Of a stretch of DNA of 64,000 bases, positions 43,740-56,675 are shown one piece after another. This DNA is from Diphasiastrum complanatum. Its lineage: Eukaryota > Streptophyta > Lycopodiopsida > Lycopodiales > Lycopodiaceae. Location of the stretch: contig CM055101.1 in assembly GCA_029204225.1 (NCBI GenBank), forward strand, positions 886,987 through 950,986, written 5' to 3'. The position numbers were made by a program, and so were the translations under genes. The stretch's first letter is position 1. Every line of letters starts with the position of its first letter. The notes below the pieces were generated by a model. The model was not told the origin of the DNA, searched no databases, and saw nothing but the letters and a program-made list of their open reading frames with translations.

Positions 43740-46700
43740 CTTTAGACCAATCACATGTTCAACATGTTTTTAACTACGTGTTGCACACGCCGATCCATTC
43801 ATGAGCATGACCAGTTACCAGTACCAACATCTCCACCAACCGATTTTTGGGGGGAGAGAGAGTGGATCTGCTTGGATCCATTGGAGCAGCCACATAGCAA
43901 TAACACCCAGCAAGATCGACAGCCAAGGTCACAAGTAGACAAGGCTAAAGAAGGCAGATGGGTAGTCCAAAGAGACTCAATCAGAAGAAGTACCTCATTC
44001 ATGACGAAGATCTTCAGAAAGGGAAATACAAGCATTGGAAAATCAGTCTCCTTCTTCAACCAACCTCTTGCCATACTTCTGTGCCCATTCTCATGTCTAT
44101 CGTCCACACCATCTACTGTTGTCACCAACACCCTTCCTTCCATCTGTTTGTTTATCATCAGTAGACTGTTCTTCTGAGAAATTCCCAGTTTTGATAGTCT
44201 TACCGAAGCGGCCAAAAGATCATTACAAATGTCTTGCAAAGACTAACCACCACCTACAATGGTTGATCATCCAAAAGAAGACCTAAGAAGTAGGCGAAGC
44301 AGCCAGAAGAAATAAAGAGAAAGATTCAAGAAGCTGAGGAGGAAAGGACAAAACTTAAGCAACAGTTGAGTCAGATCAGTCTTGATCAAAAGAAACTCTC
44401 TGGAGCAATGATAGTTGAATCCTCTCTTATAAAGCCCAAAGAGATCCAAAAGTAACGGATCAAAAGAAAGAGATGCAGAAAAAAATGAAAGATGAAGTGA
44501 ACCTGCAAATAAAACAAGCTCCTCACCCAGCAAGTGGTGGTCAAAGCTCGACATTGCAAGGGTCCAAGGCTGCAACTGTAAAACTATCAGTTCCTTCACC
44601 CTTTCACTAAGCCTTCATCATGTTTCCTTATCGTTATCAAACCGTCCATACAAATTTGTTCCTACCACCAATTTCTTGATGATGAGTCCATCCCCTTGAG
44701 ACTGATAACCAAAGTTTGTGCAACCTACTAGATCGAAGATTTTTCTTAAGACTGGAACTTCGACTAAGAGAAGAACCACGGAAATATCTAGAAGAAAATG
44801 GAGGATACAGACCTCCCAGAAGATAGAATTTGCCAAGAAACCAAAGATGAGACCGTCAATGGCAGATACAAGTGACAAAACAAGGAGACACATGGAAAGC
44901 ACTTGAGCATGCAAGTTGTGAAGCTACTGAGACCTCTCCAATTTTAAGAATGTCACCCAATTGCAGCAATAAGACATTCTGGTTAAACTATGACAATTCA
45001 TGAAAAAAATAGTTTTTGTGATAAAGACTGGCGAAAATAAGCACTTAATTTTATGAAAGCGAACGAGGATCTATGCTTTTCCAAGTGACGATTGAAGATG
45101 CCAATGCAAAGCGAAGTGACATCATCCAATATGAGCTGTAGTGGGTCCTGCAACACATTAGGGGTGGGATGATGTTGACTGATTCTGACGAATCCCCAAG
45201 ATACTCGGATAGAGTAACTCAAGAGCACCTCTCACCTTAGACCGATGAGGTCTCTAAGAAGACGAGACTAGTGAAGATTGAGAGCCAAGTATGAGAGCCG
45301 AGAAATACTAGCTAGGAAAGACATGCAAGAACTGTGTAAGTCTCATGGTGAATCCCGGAAGATGGAATGACCATGTAGGAACTAGTATTTATAGGCAAAT
45401 GTAATAAATGCAAGTAGACATCTCTTAAAGAAAGTAGAGTGAGACACCTTTTGATGGTGACCTCTAGTGGAGAGCATTATTCCACTTGTAATTTGTGAAA
45501 TGTGGAAATTCCACTAGGATGCCACCTAATAAGCCTTCTTGCTTATTTAAGAAACTCCCTCGTTGTGTAGAGGAGCTTTTTGAGAATTGTATCAACTCCA
45601 TGCTGAAATGAGAAGAGCCTCCATGAGTTAGATGCATCCATTGAGCTCCTTGATCATGATGGTTTTCTTGAGTGATGCCCCTATGATCATGCCCTTCCAT
45701 TCATTGTGTGTGGTTGTGGACTGTAGAGTGGATTAGATTTGCTGCTTTTGTAGAGTGGAATAGATTTCTTGTTTTCTTGTGGATTAATGTAGGAATCAGC
45801 ATTCAGGTAAACTAAATAGGCTAGATCTGTGGTGTAAATCTTGCATATCCTCTAACATTCCAGTTCTTGATGTTCTTGGGATGTCCAATAAACAAAAGAT
45901 TGGTTGGTATCTTGATTTTTGGACTTCTAACATGCTGTAGATTAGTTTTGTTTCTTATTTTGTCAATTTATGCAAGTGTAACTCAGTGTTAGTAAAATAC
46001 AGGCTCTGATTCAGTCCGTTTTAAGTGTAGGTAGCTGTAGACACGACTGAACGTTCATTTGGGCTGCATGTTGATCTTTGAATGACCGTTCTTGGCTTGC
46101 ATCCCTGTTAGAATGTAAGTGCAAACTAGCATGCAATTCAACCTATTTTGCATCTAATTGGCAAGAGCTTTCGAACATCACAATAAAACTAGAAATAATT
46201 GATCTTCACATTCTGTCACACACGTGGAAAGTATAATACTTTGTTTAGATTCAGATCTATTCATTAGACACAAAAAATATCACATTCATCATTCATCAAT
46301 TCCTCATTAAAGAGCAAACTTGCCAAAATCACCATCTCTTGATAATCTCTCAAAGTATGTACAAAATGAGCTATCAATCTATATGAAATGATCTCGGATA
46401 TGAGATTAGGTAGAGTGCCATTAGGGGTAGACTCTAAACCCCTGGCTATCAAAGGCTTAGATCATGCATAATTACCCTCTTGGTAGCTCGAGTCAACTCT
46501 CTTACAAAAGTAGGTGGCCGACCTCATCAAAAATCTCAAATCTAGGAACGTCATGATATAATTCACTTTAGAAAAGTATGAGTGGGTTCTTAGGTAGTCA
46601 ACCCGTGAGTTTTTCTTTTGATGACTGTTTGACGACCGTTCTATGCATAATTTTATTAATGCTAAGTTGGTGCAGAAGTTGCAGTTGGCAACTGCACCAA

Positions 46701-46889
46701 GTGACCACAATGGTGGGGAGCAGCAGGTCTAGTAGCTCTTTGTCCCCCACGTGCCGTTGAAGATTTAGGGCTATGTAGATAATTTATCTTTTCATGTTAT
46801 GAATTTTTCTAAGGTAATTTTAATTCTATGTAAAGAGTGGTTTTATGCTAGGAATGAGTCCTTAAAAAAAATTATGTTTCTCATAGTAT
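43740..46889. other. Unassigned 3.1 kb
   Basis: Short ORFs on both strands only. Plus-strand 44290-44460 reads as a charged coiled-coil-like segment (KEKIQEAEEERTKLKQQLSQ) with stops nearby. Nothing else recognised; likely old transposon debris. Confidence 0.4.
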
Positions 46890-47545
46890 CTCTTTCTTGC
46901 ATAGTGACTCATTGGTTTGTATTAAAGGTGATGAGCCTGATCTACCTTTTGTAACTGCTCATAAGGCTAGTCAATGTAGTTTGGATTTTGAGTATTATTC
47001 ATATTTATGTCATCTGGAAGATGAATCGCACATGGATGCTTTTAGTACTCATAATTTCAATGTTGATGTTTCATCTTTTCCTAAAGAATTGTCTTTTTTA
47101 GATGTTAATCTATAATCTTCGCCTGAGGGCAAAATCTTTAAGAGAATTAGGAAGGAATATACTAATATATTCTTTGAGCAGTTGCCTAAGGGTCTTTTCC
47201 CCTCACGGGGAGTAGACCATCATATAGATCTTCTTCCCGATAGCTCTCCTGTATCGTTTTTGCCCTACAAGATGAGACGGAAGGAAGAAGACGAAGTTGC
47301 TAGTCAACTTAAAGAGTTATTACGTAAGGGTCATATTATACCCAATAGGTCCTCTTTGGGAGCTCCTATTTTGTTAATCGGCAAGAAAGACAATGGTATT
47401 CATCTTTGTGTCGATTAGAAAAAGCTTAATAAAATGACTATTAAGAACCGTTATCCCTTACCTCAGATGGATGACCTAATGGACCAATTGAATGGTGCTA
47501 AGTATTTCACCAAATTGGACCTTAGGTCAGGGTGTTTCCAAAGCA
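46890..47545 (+). pseudogene. Ty3/gypsy RT, N-terminal half
   Basis: Protease-RT linker, then LPKGLFPSRGVDHHIDLLP, LKELLRKGHIIPNRSSLGAP, LIGKKDNGIHLCVD, a [23 protein letters not shown] and [15 protein letters not shown]. Homology stops there, before the catalytic Asp-Asp region. Confidence 0.88.
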
Positions 47546-47699
47546 TGCCTCTAGTCGATGGACTACTCGACAACAAGTCAGACAAAGAAGTTGCTATTAC
47601 TCAGCAATAACAAATCCAAGGACTAGATCATCAGCCGATGCCACTTCCTCCAAGAAGATCAAACCGAGTGCACACATAGCCCACAAGGTACATTCTTGA
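47546..47699 (+). pseudogene. Copia linker scrap
   Basis: Reads PLPPRRSNRVH then PTRYIL after a stop, the typical integrase-RT linker of copia, wedged between two gypsy RT pieces. Confidence 0.5.
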
Positions 47700-48215
47700 G
47701 TTTGCATGTCTTTTAATGCAAGAGTCGACTACTATCGAAAAGGCTTTCCTTTTATTACCCTTTTTAGTTTTTCTTTTGGCTTTCTTCACTCCCTTAAGAA
47801 AATTCGTTAGAGACAATGCAATCTAGGCATAGTCTTTAATGAATTTATGAAAAAACCCTGTGAAGCCCAAAAAAATTTAACTTCCCTAATGGTTTTTAGG
47901 GCCAAGTACGAACTTTTTGGACCTTATCGTATCGATCTCTAGACCTCGATCGAAAACGATATGTCCCAAATACTTGAGCCTTGTTTGAATGAACTCACAC
48001 TTAGACTCCTTAGCATAAAGCTTTGCTTGCCTTAGATTATCTAAGACTGTATGCAAATGTGCCTCGTGCTCCTCAAGAGTCTTACTGTAAATCAATATGT
48101 CATCAAACAATACCACGAGAAACTTCCTTAGATATGGACGAAGAATATCGTTCATCATCTATTGGAAGATTGTCGGGGTATTAGTTAGACCAAGAGTAAA
48201 ACTAAAAATTTGTAA
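47700..48215 (-). pseudogene. Ty3/gypsy RT, C-terminal half, inverted
   Basis: Minus strand: LTNTPTIFQ, stop, MMNDILRPYLRKFLVVLFDD, the catalytic VLFDDILIYS, EEHEAHLHTVLDNLRQAKLY, KCEFIQTRLKYLGHIV, then degenerate KDYA and SLTNFLKG. It supplies the RT half missing at 46890-47545 but on the opposite strand. Confidence 0.88.
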
Positions 48216-48269
48216 TAGCTAGAATGAAAACCAGTTTAGCCAAAGGCTCGAATTGTCATATCGGAGGCA

Positions 48270-49045
48270 GAGGCATCGAAGGTTCGCATGGAACTTTGCC
48301 TTTGCCTTTGAAGTCATCGAACTGATCCTCGATAAAGACTGTATCCCTAATGAATAAAATCTGCTAGGTATCAGAGTCGTATAGCTTGTAAGTATTGTCA
48401 GATGAAGTGTATCCGATAAGGATGGTCTTGAGACCTTGGAAGTTGAATTTCTTTCTCGTCTCCTTCGGGATCCGCGCATAGGCAATGCATCTGAACACAC
48501 AAAGGTTCTTCATTGAAGCCTTATAACCTGTCCAGACCTCATGTGGTGTTTTGCCTATGAGGGGCTTAGTCAAACATATGTTTTGGACGTAAGTTGTAGT
48601 GGAGATAGTTTCAGCCCAGAAGCTCTTCGGCAAAAATTCATGTGTTAGGATACATTTGGCTGACTCGACCAGGGCACGATTCTTCCTCTCAGCTAAGCCA
48701 TTAGATTGAGGTGAATAAGGAGTGATAAATTGTTGTTCAATGCCTTGGCTCTGGCAGTACTCCTTGAATACGGTAGAGATGTACTCTCCACCATTGTCGA
48801 ACCTCAGGCCATTGATTTGTTTGCCAATTTCTTTCTCTGCATGCTTCTTGAAGATTCTAAAACAATTGAAACCTTCAGATTTCTTCTTGATAAAGTACAC
48901 CAAACAATCCTCTAGCAACATGCTGATGGCTTGATTTAAATGGTTTCATGGGCAGTTTATTGACTAGATAGTCTTGACAAGCAGATAATTTGACTTTCCT
49001 ATCTGGATAATCGAGATCAACAACAATAGATTGTTTAGACATTTG
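48270..49045 (-). pseudogene. Copia integrase fragment
   Basis: Minus strand: a pre-integrase tail (SACQDYLVNKLPMKPF), DCLVYFIKKKSEGFNCF, LRFDNGGEYISTVFKEYC (second Asp), NGLAERKNRALVESAKC (catalytic Glu kept), KSFWAETISTTTYVQN and ILIGYTSSDNTYKLYD. Related to the minus-strand piece at 22336. Confidence 0.85.
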
Positions 49046-49880
49046 TTGTACAAAAGAATAATTCCGGTGATGTCGTGCTATACCAACAGGTTTAATATAG
49101 ATTTTGTAGTGAAAAGCATCGTTCCCACAGAGGATAGCATTAGAAAGTTATGTTTTTGGTGTAATTATGGCAGGTGGTTTCAAATGTTATTCTGGTTGTC
49201 GACAGACATTAAAAAGTAACCAGTATTACTTATATTTGGAATGGGTAATGTTAATGAATTCAGAACAACAATCTGGCCTCTATCGAATTGAAGGAAGCGC
49301 ATTCTACAAATGAAATGTTATCAGAGTAGTACAGCAGAAGGTCTAGCCCTTAATTTATAAGGCAAGTACCTAGGAGATATATTCTCAAAAAATGACTTAG
49401 GTCTCTTCATGATTTATACTTAACCAGCTCATATCTTCATTTTCCAGTATATTATGCCATATTTATGTTGATATTCAATTTTTGACATTTGTGTGGCATC
49501 ACATATCCCCTTCCTCAAATGTGAAACGTCCTCGTGAACATATCATCTTTATTTCGAGGATTACCCGAAAAACATTCTTGTTCGTCAGATTTTTGTTGAG
49601 GCGAAAAAAAATATTTCTTCATATGATTCGTCCTTTAGATATTTCTTCAGGGAATATGTGTCTTGTTGTTGTGTTGAGTAGGTTGATTTCGAGAGAGAGA
49701 TCAACTAGACGAAAGAGAAGAATTCATGAAAAAATCAGGCTCTATAACAAGACGAAACAAAACAAAACTTAAATGAGCTCTCAAATTGATTTACGCTTAT
49801 AGCCAAGTGATCGCGAAGTGAAACGAAACGAAACACAAAGCAAAAGCATTCGAGAATAAAATCGATTCATGTGGAATTCA
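49046..49880. other. Unassigned spacer
   Basis: No gene recognised. 49800-49850 carries a run of gaaacgaaac motifs like those in the LTR at 57632-58314. Confidence 0.4.
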
Positions 49881-52800
49881 GATATGATTGCTGGTCACTG
49901 ACAGGGTGTTGGCAATGTACCTATGCAGTTTCCTGATGGTAAAATCAAGAATATCTCTAATGTGCTTTATGTTCCTGGACTCAAAAAGAGTTTGCTTTCT
50001 GTTGGAGTAATGGCAAATCAGCATTTTAAGGTTGAATTTGTCAAGGATGGATTCCTTATAAAGGATATGAACCACAACCATAAAGTGGTAGCGAAAGGTT
50101 ATAGAGATAGTGACTGTGGCCTTTATAAATTGGATGCTACAAGACCAGGAGAATATGGTTTGGCTATCTCAACAGCATCTCAATCTGAGTTGTGGCACAG
50201 AAGACTTGGTCACTTGAACTATGGGAGCTTAAGATTGATGGTGAAGCTGAAGATGGTAATAGGATTACCAGCATTACAGGATGATCATCACGCCATATCT
50301 GAAGTATGTGTCATGGGAAAGCATCACAGGGAGACATTCCAGAAAAGTGGAGCTGTAAGAGCTAAGAAACCGTTGGAACTTATTCACAGCGACTTGTGCG
50401 GACCAATGAAGACCATGTCATTGGGGAAAGCATATTATTTTATGACTTTCATAGATGATTACTCTAGGAGGACATGGATTTATTTATTGAAGAAGAAATA
50501 TGACACTTTTTCTCGTTTCAAGGAGTTTAAGACTTTAGTAGAGAACCAACTGGATGCATGCATCAAAGTGCTAAGATCTGATAGAGGGGACGAATACAAA
50601 TCCGATGATTTTGAGGACTTTTGCAAGGAACACGGCATCAAAAGACAATTCACACAATCACACATGCCGCATACTAATGGTGTAGCTGAAAGGAAAAACA
50701 AAAATAAAATGGGGAGTGCCCGCTCCATGATGAAGCAAATGGGCTTGACAGATTCACTTTGGTCGGAAGCGTGCAGTGCGGCAACGTTCTTGCAAAACAG
50801 GAGCCCTACAGTTGCGGTTCCAAATGTGACTCCCGAAGAAGCATTTACAGGAATAAAACCAAAAATTGACAAGTTTTGAGTCATTGGATATAGGGCCTAT
50901 GTACATGTGCCAAAGGAGGAGTGAAAGAAACTTGACGCTAAAGCAATCAAGTGTATCTTTGTCGGTTATGATGAGAGGACGAAGGCATATAGGGGTTCAG
51001 ATCCTGTAATGAACAAGATTCACATAAGCAAAGATGTGATCTTTGATGAGATGCATAGGTATGAAGATTAAGACCATGCAAGTGATGAAAGCATCAAAAG
51101 ACTTCCCACAATTTTGGAAGAAGAAGATGAAGAAGACGCTCCACAGGGTGAGTATGAAAAGACACCACCTATCCAAGAGCCTAGGGGAAGGTACTTGCCA
51201 ATAGGAGCAATAAAGGAGAAATTGATTGGAAGTAAGAGACATTACTTGGACACTCCTTGGGACACATGCTCTCCACGTAGTGTATCATCTGAATCTAAGA
51301 TACCAAAATGGTATGAAAAGATCATGAAGAATGCAAAGCTAAATCAACCAAGATCTAGCACACAAGGAGAAGTGAGAAGATCAACGCGAGAAAGGAAGTC
51401 TCCCGATCGTTGTCATGTGAACTATGCCCTAATGAGTGACATTTTGAAATGTCGAGAGCCATCAATCTTTGATGAAGCAAAGGATCACAAAGAGTGGCAA
51501 AAGGCAATGGAAGAGGAGATGGAATCCATCCGCAGGCATGATACGTGGGAGTTGGTTGATCTACCACCTGGAAAGAAACCCATTGAAAACAAATGGGTGT
51601 TTAGAACAAAGTTTCATGCAGATGTAATGATAGCAAAGCATAAGGCACACGTAGTAGTCAAGGGCTATGAGCAAAATAAAGGAATTGACTATGAAGAGAC
51701 ATTGGCTCCAGTGGCTAAGTGGACTACACTATGCCTTATCATTGCCTTAGCATCTCATTTTGGGTGGAAGATCCATCAAATGGATGTGAAGTCCACATTT
51801 TTGAATGGTGACTTAGAGGAAGAAGCTTACATGGTCCAACCGTAGGGCTTCATCGCAAAAGGACAAGAACATAAGGTACGCAAGCTACACAAAGCACTTT
51901 ATGGCCTTAAGCAAGCGCCACGTGCATGGTATGGACGCATTGACAATTACTTTCTTTCTCATGTGTCTGTAAGAACAAATTCAGATCCAAATCTTTATGT
52001 TTTTATAAATGAAGATAACATTGCCTTGATTGTATTTTATGTTGATGATATCATTATCACGGGCAATGATGAGAATCTCATCCATTCTATCAAAGCCAAC
52101 TTATGCAAGCAATTTGAGATGACAAATTTAGATCTTATGCAGTATTGCTTGGGTGTCAAAGTATGGCAAACTGACAGTGATATCAGGTTATGTCAAAACA
52201 AGTATGTGCATGAGATACTAGAGATATTTCGCATGACAGAATGCAAACCTTCCATCACCCCTTGCGAAGCTGGTAAGAAATTATCTCGTATTGATGATAG
52301 TGCACATGTTGACGATACTTTATTTCGTCAGCTAGTTGGAAGTTTGATATATCTTACGACTACATGTCCTGATATCTGCTATGCTGTAAGTATGATTAGC
52401 CAATTCATGTCATCACCCACTTTGGACCATTGGAAAGCTATGAAAAGGATTTTGAGTTATGTGAAAGATACACCTAACCTTGGCCTGATCTACAAAGGAC
52501 AAAGTGCTTTACCTAAGCGGCAGGGTTATGTTGATGTTGATTGGGCAGGAAATGTAGATGATAGAAAGTCAACAACAGGTTATGCCTTCAAGTTTGGTAA
52601 CGGTTGTTTTTCATGGTCTAGCAAGAAGCAAGATACTATTTCTCTTTTTTCTACAGAAGCCGAATATAAAGCATTAAGTTTTGCCACCTAGGAAGCTATT
52701 TGGTTGCGCAAGTTGTTATGTGAAATTGGCATGAAACAGATAAATCCTACTGTTATTTTCTGTGATAGCCAAAGTGGAATACAATTGGCTAAGAATCATG

Positions 52801-52988
52801 TCTTTCACGCGAGGGCAAAACATATTGAGGTAAAATATTACCTAGTGTGTGAAAAGCTACAATCTAAAGATATAAGTATTGTACACTATTCTACGTTGTT
52901 ACAAGTTGCTGATATATTTACGAAAGCTTTACGTAAAGAGAAGTTTGAAACTTTTAGAGCCAAACTTGGCTTAGATCTGGTTATGTAA
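49881..52988 (+). pseudogene. Ty1/copia pol in a single frame with stops
   Basis: From a protease end (GVGNVPMQFPDGKIKNISNV) through ELWHRRLGHLNYG, integrase (IHSDLCGPM, LRSDRGDEY, NGVAERKN), RT (WQKAMEEEMESI, MDVKSTFLNGDLEEE, FYVDDIIITG) to RNase H (YVDVDWAGN, STEAEYKAL, FCDSQSGIQL, HARAKHIEVKYY). All pieces lie in one frame with no frameshift. From 49923 on, it is interrupted at about 50877, 50922, 51069, 51843 and 52689 by TGA, TGA, TAA, TAG and TAG, each explicable as a C to T change. The protease active site and gag are missing. Confidence 0.92.
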
Positions 52989-53340
52989 AAAGTCTTTACT
53001 TGTAATACTATCATAGAGGTATGTTCCATGAATAGAGTAAACTTTTAATTAAAGAAAGACATTGATCATCTAGGGAGAGAGTTAAAATATAAATGATCGA
53101 CTTGTACAGTGCTTTCTTATTTCGACGGCACCACGTGTGCTCAAATCTAGAATTATCGGGCCGTGTTTCTTTTACGAGCTCTTTGAGTGCTTTTAAGCAG
53201 CTTCATCTTTGTACTTGCTTATCAGTTTGAATATACAATTTGTTGAAGAGCAATTTTGTTGTCTTGTCTTATTGCACTTGACGTTGTGTTGTGGTGATTG
53301 ATTCGGTCAGGTTTTTAAACTGTATTCTCAACTCCTTCGG
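52989..53340 (+). repeat. Probable 3' LTR region of the copia pol element
   Basis: A purine-rich ctagggagagag at 53070-53081 precedes AT-rich sequence with acgagctcttt and poly-T-like stretches as in U3/R. Clear TG/CA ends were not found. A CCACGTGTG-type site lies near 53132. Confidence 0.35.
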
Positions 53341-54241
53341 CAACAAATAAATTGATGACCGTAGTCAGATTCACTTCCCCAATTGGTGTATAGTCAGGAA
53401 ACAAACTAGTGAGATGTAAATCTTCCTTAGATTCTTTTGTCATCGGTTGGAATAGTTGTTTCTCAATCGTTTTGTCACCCACCGGTCACAGTGTTGAATC
53501 AAGTCGTCCGTGATGTGTTTGTAATCGAATATTCTATCCATTGGTAGTGATAGTTACTACTCTTGTTGCCCATTCAAGCACTGCTTTGGCGGCTCTTAGC
53601 CAAGGCTTGCCTAATAGAACTCGATAGACATCCACGTCTTTTGGTAATCGTAGAACAACAAAGTTCAACAAGAATTGCAACTCTTTAATACTGACTTTCT
53701 TGTATGATTAGCCATGTGAATGACTAATTGACTCTTCTGCAGGGGTAAATTAGTTAATTTAGTGTAGGTGTCTTCATACACGATATTGACACCTGCTCCT
53801 CCATCAATCTGGATGATGCTAATGTCGATGCCTTGAATGGTTATCTCCAATGTTGGAACAATGTCTTGCTCCGTAGATTGTACAATAATGTTAACTGCTA
53901 CTAAAGACAGTCGTTCTAGTAGCCTACAGCTAGGTAGCTTCGTACATATGGATTCCACCAAATAAGGTGCAATCTCAATCAATTGACCGACTATATTCTA
54001 AAATTTATAATTGCTCACAAAGTTTGCAATTTGGTTAGTTACATTATCAGCTAATTCTCGATCTCTTTTCATGATCTGAAGATGATTTTGCGTCTGATTT
54101 GATGGAACTCTTAGTCTTTGAATCCGTGTCAGATTCAAATTCTGACAAACTGCTTCTTCTATGGTGTTGTCGATGTCGACAATAGTTCTCCCTTGTTTCT
54201 TCTTCCTCTAATCGGTGAGCAACTTCCACAATACGTTCCAA
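53341..54241 (-). pseudogene. Ty3/gypsy gag end and aspartic protease
   Basis: Minus strand: an acidic/Ser-rich gag tail (54047-54241), then the protease IQIDGGAGVNIVYEDTYTKL (usual DGGSGVN), followed in other frames by a RIFDYKHITDDLI segment. Stops and frame changes. Confidence 0.7.
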
Positions 54242-54680
54242 TAGCTAATTATGTAAGGACGTGGTGCCTCTCCTAAGCACTTTATGGAGACCACGGCGGA
54301 AATACTTGATGTGTCGATTACAGAAACAACGAAAAAATGGCAACCGAACCAAAAAGGTGCAAAATCAGGGTTTTGACAAAATCACAAAAAATTGAATATC
54401 TCAAAATCTATATGCATATCCAAAAACTTGATATGCAGTCTATTAGCCACCAGTTAGGCTAATCCAATGATCCAAAAATCGGCCAAATCCAACATGTGAA
54501 CTGAAAAATTGGAATTGATCAAGATTATAAACCTATATAGGATTTTGATCTACAAAAACTCCAATCTACAAATGCAAGAAACTCAATTTTGGTATAGAAT
54601 CCAATCTAGCATGCTCTATCATTGATATCTTCTCCAAATCATTGATTGATATGATCGCCTTCTTCATAACCTGAAATAAA
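54242..54680 (-). other. Leader between LTR/PBS and gypsy gag
   Basis: No recognisable coding. It lies between the PBS and the gag tail; most of the gag is missing. Confidence 0.4.
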
Positions 54681-54693
54681 AGCTTTGATACCA
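54681..54693 (-). promoter_or_regulatory. Primer-binding site
   Basis: Minus strand TGGTATCAAAGCT directly after an LTR-terminal CACA. One mismatch to the initiator-Met type. Confidence 0.7.
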
Positions 54694-55302
54694 TGTGAAA
54701 GATTTCAGATCCATAAAGATCCTAATCCATAAAATGATATTGGGTTAGAAGAACAACATATCACCAATCTTGCCAATGTAGAAAACTCGGCATCTACACT
54801 AAGAATAGAATCCAAACTCTAATAGATATTGATCAAACATGAATCAAAACATAAATAGAAGCTACTGTCCATACAACAATAGTACCCTACTATATTTTGC
54901 ACGTATAAACCTGAGAATAACAAATATTGATCGTTCTACACATAGAATTGCAAGATATCACAAGTATAGTGCACCGATGCATAGTAGAACCCAAGAGAAC
55001 CGTGTATAAGCATGAATGAGATAAGAAAGAGACAATATCCTCTATATTCACAAATTACATCCTTCTATAGCAGGTCCAAAACCTAAATTGCCACTTGGTT
55101 TCCCTCCAATAAGAAAAATCCTACTATTTTCAGGACTAGATTCAATGTACCCAACATTCAAATTTGAATCTACTCAAACTCGACTTATATTCTTTCCCAC
55201 ACTTTTCAAAAGTGTGTCTTTAAATGCATTTAGGCTAATATAACTTTGAAAAGTCAAACTTTAAATCTAATATGAAAATTGGCCTCAATTGCCAAATACA
55301 CA
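54694..55302 (-). repeat. 5' LTR inserted in a copia integrase/RT
   Basis: About 609 bp, minus strand TGTGTATTTGG...GATTTCACA-like end (TTTCACA), with the PBS after it. Copia coding runs up to FDESK just to its right, so this LTR interrupted or truncated that element. Confidence 0.6.
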
Positions 55303-56180
55303 TTGTCTTTGACTCATCAAATCTGACATCTCTAACAGTTTTAATATGTTTGCTGTCAGACATGTAGATCATGTAGTATGATGAATGAACATCATATCCT
55401 ACGAGGAATCCCTACTCCACCTTTTCATCCAACTTATTTCTTTTCTAATCTGGAATGTGGGCATATGTGATGCATTTAAAAATGCGCACATGTGTCAAAC
55501 TTGGTTTATTGTCCGCCAAACCTCGTGTGGTGTGGTATGTGCAACACTGGATCTATCTATCATGTTCTGCAGGTAGTTGGCTGTAGCTACTACTTCAGCC
55601 CATAAAAGTTTTGATGCCTTTGAATAGGCCATGATTTATCTCACAACTTCCATGAGAGTCTGATTTCCCCACTCTGCCACACCATTGTGCTATGGTGTGT
55701 AGGCTGCAGTCTTCAAGTGAAGTAAGCCTTTGCTAGTAAAAACTTTGCAGAGCATTTGGAGACGTATTCTCCTCCTCTGTCTGTTCTCTGCTGCTTCATC
55801 TTCTTGTCAGTCCATTTCTCAGCCCAATTCATGAACTCCATGAATTTGTCCAAGGCCTCTGACTTGTTGTGGATAAAGTACATGGCTGCAAACTTGTTGA
55901 AGTCATCAATAAAAGTGATGTAGTACTTTGAACCTCCCAAGGAGACCACATCAAACCGTCCACAGACGTCAGAGTGTACTAGTTTCATGCATTCTTTCAT
56001 TCTAAAAGAGTCCTTGGTGAATGGTATATGTGAGATCTTGTCTTTGTTACAGGCATCACAGGACTTCAAGCATGCTGCATCTTTGATGTTGACACCAATG
56101 AATGCTCTGCTCCGACTAGCATTGTGTAGAGCAACTATATTCATGTGATACAGCCTCCTGTGCCATATAATATCCATTGA
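55303..56180 (-). pseudogene. Copia integrase
   Basis: Minus strand: IIWHRRLYHMNIVAL, KSCDACNKDKISHIPF (Cys pair), LVHSDVCGRFDVVSLGG (first Asp), YYITFIDDFNKFA, QQRTDRGGEYVSK (second Asp), then in shifted frames TRGLADNKPSLTHVRIF, LVGYDVHSSYYMIY and TVRDVRFDESK. The Glu region is too broken to read. RT is absent. Confidence 0.85.
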
Positions 56181-56198
56181 TTCGTTGATCTGATGAGT

Positions 56199-56675
56199 TT
56201 ACTCTAAAGGTACTCGGATCTTGAGGTGATACAGGTTCTCCTTTTGCTTTCTTGTGGTGACAAGCTGAGTGGTTGCGGATTCAACCACTTCACAGGTATC
56301 GCCTTCAAAGGTGACTGTTAGTCCTACATCTACCATTTTAACAATAGATAGTAGGTCCTTCTGAAGAGTGGGCACATATAGAGTATCGTCGAGCCTTCTG
56401 TCTCTTCCTTTGGTGCTTAACCACAACGCTCCAATTTCGCTAACTTTGCGTTTAGAACCATCTCCCAAAATTATATATCTGGACGATTCGGATTCTTGAT
56501 AATCAGTGATCATGTGTCTCATTGCCACAAAGTGTGACGTTGCACCTGAATCAATAATTATCTCTTGTGTATATGAAGTTGATGTCGCACAGACATCATC
56601 ACACAAGTAAGCTGTTGGGTTATTGTCGTTGTTGGCTCTATCTTCGGCCATCTTGGAGGACTCTGATTCCTCCAT
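56199..56675 (-). pseudogene. Copia protease
   Basis: 158-codon open stretch with the active site IIIDSGATSHFV, YIILGDGSKRKVSEIG, LDDTLYVPTLQKDLLSIVKM and TRKQKENLYHLKI. The frame is open here and could be translated, but flanking regions are broken. Confidence 0.88.

Noticed and set aside
55325-55338. LTR start at TGTTAGAGATG (minus strand)
   Set aside because: Copia coding (TVRDVRFDESK) reads straight through this point, so the LTR boundary must lie further left, near 55302.
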